A DNA stretch of 7,480 nucleotides from Candidatus Zixiibacteriota bacterium (GTDB lineage Bacteria; Zixibacteria; MSB-5A5; GN15; JACZUZ01), in NCBI GenBank assembly GCA_022572905.1, contig JACZUZ010000085.1, positions 1-7,480 on the forward strand, given 5' to 3'. Within the stretch, counting starts at the first letter, position 1; each line of letters opens with the position of its first letter. The notes below the pieces were generated by a model. That model made no database searches. It was given only the letters and a program-made list of their open reading frames with translations, and had not been told where the DNA came from. Below, piece by piece: positions 5,919 through 7,480 of this stretch. The position numbers and the translations under genes were made by a program.

Positions 5919-6836
5919 ATGAGTAAGCTTATTAGTATGTCGGAGGCTATAAAGTCGTTTGTCAATAGCGGCGACTCACTTATCGCGTGCACCTGCATGG
6001 AACAGAAAATTCCATTTTCCGCGGGTCATGAAATAATCCGACAAGGGATAAAGGAATTGACTCTTTTGTGCCCGATCTCGGATGTTCTTTACGACCAGAT
6101 GATCGGCGCAGGGTGTGTAACAAGAATGATGCCCGCCTGGGTGGGGAATGTAATGATGGGCTCAGCCTATAATTTCCGACGCGCTGTCGAAAAAAATATT
6201 CCTCACCCGATCGAAGTCATAGACTATTCGAATCTTACGATGGCTTGCGCTATTCACGCCGGCGCTATGGGAATACCCTATATGCCAACTCGTTCATTAC
6301 TGGGTAGCGATATTCTAAAAGGGAATGATTCGCTTTTGGAGATTAACTCTCCTTTTGACAAAAGCGAGCGCCTTTGCGCCGTGAAGGCTCTTAATCCGGA
6401 TGTTGGTATTTTTCATGTCCAGCGAGCGGACAAGAATGGCTCCAGCCATACCTGGGGAAATATTGGAATAACATCCGACGCGGCGCTCGCGGCGAAGAAA
6501 GTTATCATTGTCGCCGAAGAGATTGTAGATTCAGCGGTAATTGAATCTGATCCCAATCGAACCGTGATTCCCGGTTTGGTTGTTGACGCTGTCGTGCATG
6601 ACCCCTTCGGCGCGCACCCCTCGCCGGTTCAGGGGGCCTACAATCGCGACCATAAGTTCTATACTGATTATCACCAGCAGACACGTGAACGGGACGGTTT
6701 CAAACGCTGGCTGGAGGAATGGGTTTACGGTGTTGAAGATCGTTCAGACTATTGCGAAAAGCTTGGAAGAGATTGTCTGAATTCACTGAAGATAAAAGTA
6801 TCGCGCCCGGCTGTTGCGACAGAATTCGGATACTAG
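5919..6836 (+). CDS. Family I CoA-transferase, alpha subunit (GctA-like)
   Basis: This is the alpha subunit that should pair with the beta subunit encoded at 4285-5088 to form a glutaconate-type CoA-transferase. The alpha chain mainly binds the CoA moiety, while the beta chain supplies the catalytic glutamate. The 305 residues show family landmarks in order: MSEAIKSFVNSGDS (7-20), HEIIRQGIKELTLLCP (37-52), MIGAGCV (61-67), MGIPYMPTRSLLGSD (117-131), FHVQRADKNG (165-174) and DPNRTVIPGLVVDAVVHDPF (211-230), then GAHPSP. The tail FKRWLEEWVYGVEDRSDY (261-278) is also typical. ATG 5919 is preceded by the A-rich AAGAAAAG, a weak ribosome site at best. A short inverted repeat, AGCCA and TGGCT, lies in the 27-nt gap after the crotonase gene. 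Usually the alpha gene directly precedes the beta gene; here the order is reversed and the crotonase is inserted. It is the last gene of the operon. Confidence 0.88.
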   Translation: MSKLISMSEAIKSFVNSGDSLIACTCMEQKIPFSAGHEIIRQGIKELTLLCPISDVLYDQMIGAGCVTRMMPAWVGNVMMGSAYNFRRAVEKNIPHPIEVIDYSNLTMACAIHAGAMGIPYMPTRSLLGSDILKGNDSLLEINSPFDKSERLCAVKALNPDVGIFHVQRADKNGSSHTWGNIGITSDAALAAKKVIIVAEEIVDSAVIESDPNRTVIPGLVVDAVVHDPFGAHPSPVQGAYNRDHKFYTDYHQQTRERDGFKRWLEEWVYGVEDRSDYCEKLGRDCLNSLKIKVSRPAVATEFGY

Positions 6837-6860
6837 TTCGAGTGGCGTTCTAACGAACTA
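6834..6860 (+). other. Hairpin 1 at the operon 3' end, overlapping the stop codon
   Basis: TAGTTCG at 6834-6840 pairs perfectly with CGAACTA at 6854-6860, giving 7 bp with a 13-nt loop. The stem begins with the TAG stop codon of the alpha-subunit gene. The next hairpin starts at the very next base. Confidence 0.4.
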
Positions 6861-6882
6861 TATTCTTCGAGAGACAAGAATA
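6861..6882 (+). other. Hairpin 2 at the operon 3' end
   Basis: TATTCTT at 6861-6867 pairs with AAGAATA at 6876-6882, giving 7 bp with an 8-nt loop. It is AT-rich and weak alone, but it directly abuts hairpin 1 and lies one base before the strong terminator stem. Confidence 0.4.
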
Positions 6883-6883
6883 G

Positions 6884-6919
6884 AAAAGAGGAGACAGCGA
6901 ATCGCTGTCTCCTCTTTTT
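6884..6919. terminator. Strong bidirectional rho-independent terminator between convergent genes
   Basis: A perfect 16-bp stem pairs 6884-6899 with 6903-6918 around the 3-nt loop AAT. The arms are AAAAGAGGAGACAGCG and its exact complement. The plus strand ends in TTTTT (6915-6919) and the minus strand in TTTT, so the element can stop both the CoA-transferase operon and the convergent dockerin gene whose stop codon is at 6946-6948. Confidence 0.88.
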
Positions 6920-6945
6920 CGTCGACCTTAAATTACAGTTTGCGT

Positions 6946-7480
6946 TTACAGGCATGTGAGTCCGCCAGGATTCGGACATACCGGCGCCGGGGCGCCTACT
7001 ACGAAGACATATCTCACAATGTAGATCGCGTCTCCGATATTAACGTCTCCGCCACCATCTGCGTCGGCCTGATCACAGAAAGGTGGCTTCGGACTGCCTT
7101 CTTCAAAGGCGTACTTCACAATGAAAATGGCGTCACCAATATCCACTTCGCCGCCATTATCAGCGTCACCCGGCGTCGGGCAATTGGCGGCTGCGCAAGT
7201 CTGCTCTGTGCAGGACACTCCAACTCCCTGGAACTGTCCGCCAGCGGCCTGACAATTAGCCGCATCGGTAGTCACGCAGCTTTGATCACTCAGGCAACAG
7301 GCTCCAACATTAGCCCAATCAATCTCCACCGTCGGTTTATGTTCGGCATGGCAGAACCAACCAACATGCGCGTTAGTCACTACGTCAAACAGTGGCAACG
7401 GCGCCGCGGATGGCGGCGGGAAGTACGCGCTATCCAACGGCGGAAGGCTGGATATGGCGGCTTCGGGCACAAACGGGATA
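6946..7480 (-). CDS. Secreted dockerin protein, C-terminal part (cut by right edge)
   Basis: The minus-strand frame is open from the right edge to a TAA at 6946-6948 (178 codons visible). The GTG at 7470 is an internal Val codon (I-P-F-V-P-E), so the true start lies outside. In order, the visible part has a Pro-rich linker (LPPLDSAYFPPPSAAPLPLF), a Cys-rich module of the GACCLSDQSCV type that ends in SCTEQTC (roughly 7190-7305), then a type I dockerin. Its two loops are DADNGGEVDIGD and DADGGGDVNIGD, each with a following helix (FIVKYAF, YIVRYVF), and the protein ends in CPNPGGLTCL. The second dockerin repeat is nearly the same as that of the protein encoded at 959-2893, and the tail is the same type. 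The dockerin is expected to bind calcium and attach the protein to a cohesin partner or act in surface retention. The main functional domain is not in the window. Confidence 0.82.
   Translation of the reverse strand, partial: IPFVPEAAISSLPPLDSAYFPPPSAAPLPLFDVVTNAHVGWFCHAEHKPTVEIDWANVGACCLSDQSCVTTDAANCQAAGGQFQGVGVSCTEQTCAAANCPTPGDADNGGEVDIGDAIFIVKYAFEEGSPKPPFCDQADADGGGDVNIGDAIYIVRYVFVVGAPAPVCPNPGGLTCL

Noticed and set aside
4285..6836. Naming the operon as AibAB or IpdAB (isovaleryl-CoA or steroid ring pathways)
   Set aside because: The gene content is similar, but the beta subunit keeps the transferase Glu, and the specific partner genes (AibC-type reductase, IpdC, acyl-CoA dehydrogenases) are absent from the window.
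7468..7470. GTG as the start of the right-edge minus-strand gene
   Set aside because: The frame stays open upstream to the window edge, and the protein would lack a signal peptide, so this is an internal Val.

Overview
The window looks like a piece of chromosome from an uncultured, environmental Gram-negative-type bacterium. The best phylogenetic hint is a pair of secreted proteins ending in a particular kind of type I dockerin, with calcium loops of the form D-x-D-x-x-G-(D/E)-V-(N/D)-(I/V)-G-D and cysteines between the repeats. I associate this style, from memory, with candidate phylum Zixibacteria and neighbouring FCB-type lineages. Base composition is about even. This assignment is an inference and not a database result. 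I saw no tRNA, rRNA, CRISPR array, insertion sequence or phage gene.

Layout. (1) Positions 681 to 1, minus strand: the N-terminal half of a PaaK/CapK-type adenylate-forming ligase. It is cut by the left edge and was recognised by reading the reverse complement. (2) Positions 682-958: a divergent intergenic gap with one weak hairpin and no convincing promoter. (3) Positions 959-2893, plus strand: a secreted protein with a signal peptide, a choice-of-anchor-B/LVIVD propeller-like region, a cohesin-like beta-sandwich and a C-terminal dockerin. (4) Positions 3013-6836, plus strand: an apparent four-gene operon behind an extended -10 promoter. It encodes thiolase, CoA-transferase beta subunit, crotonase (enoyl-CoA hydratase) and CoA-transferase alpha subunit, with gaps of only 27-32 nt. 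(5) Positions 6834-6918: three hairpins stacked end to end, the last a 16-bp bidirectional terminator. (6) Positions 7480 to 6946, minus strand: the C-terminal part of a second secreted dockerin protein, cut by the right edge and converging on the shared terminator.

How the genes may work together. The operon encodes an acyl-CoA catabolic module. A family I CoA-transferase with a candidate catalytic Glu in its beta subunit would activate a carboxylic acid. The crotonase, which keeps both catalytic Glu and most resembles cyclohexa-1,5-diene-carbonyl-CoA hydratases, would hydrate an unsaturated acyl-CoA. The thiolase, with its complete Cys/His/Cys triad, would cleave the beta-ketoacyl-CoA. No dehydrogenase is present, so the pathway is incomplete here and the substrate is unknown. 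The two transferase subunit genes are in reversed order and split by the crotonase gene, which is the most unusual point of the operon. The flanking dockerin proteins belong to the cell-surface or secreted proteome and have no evident functional link to the operon.
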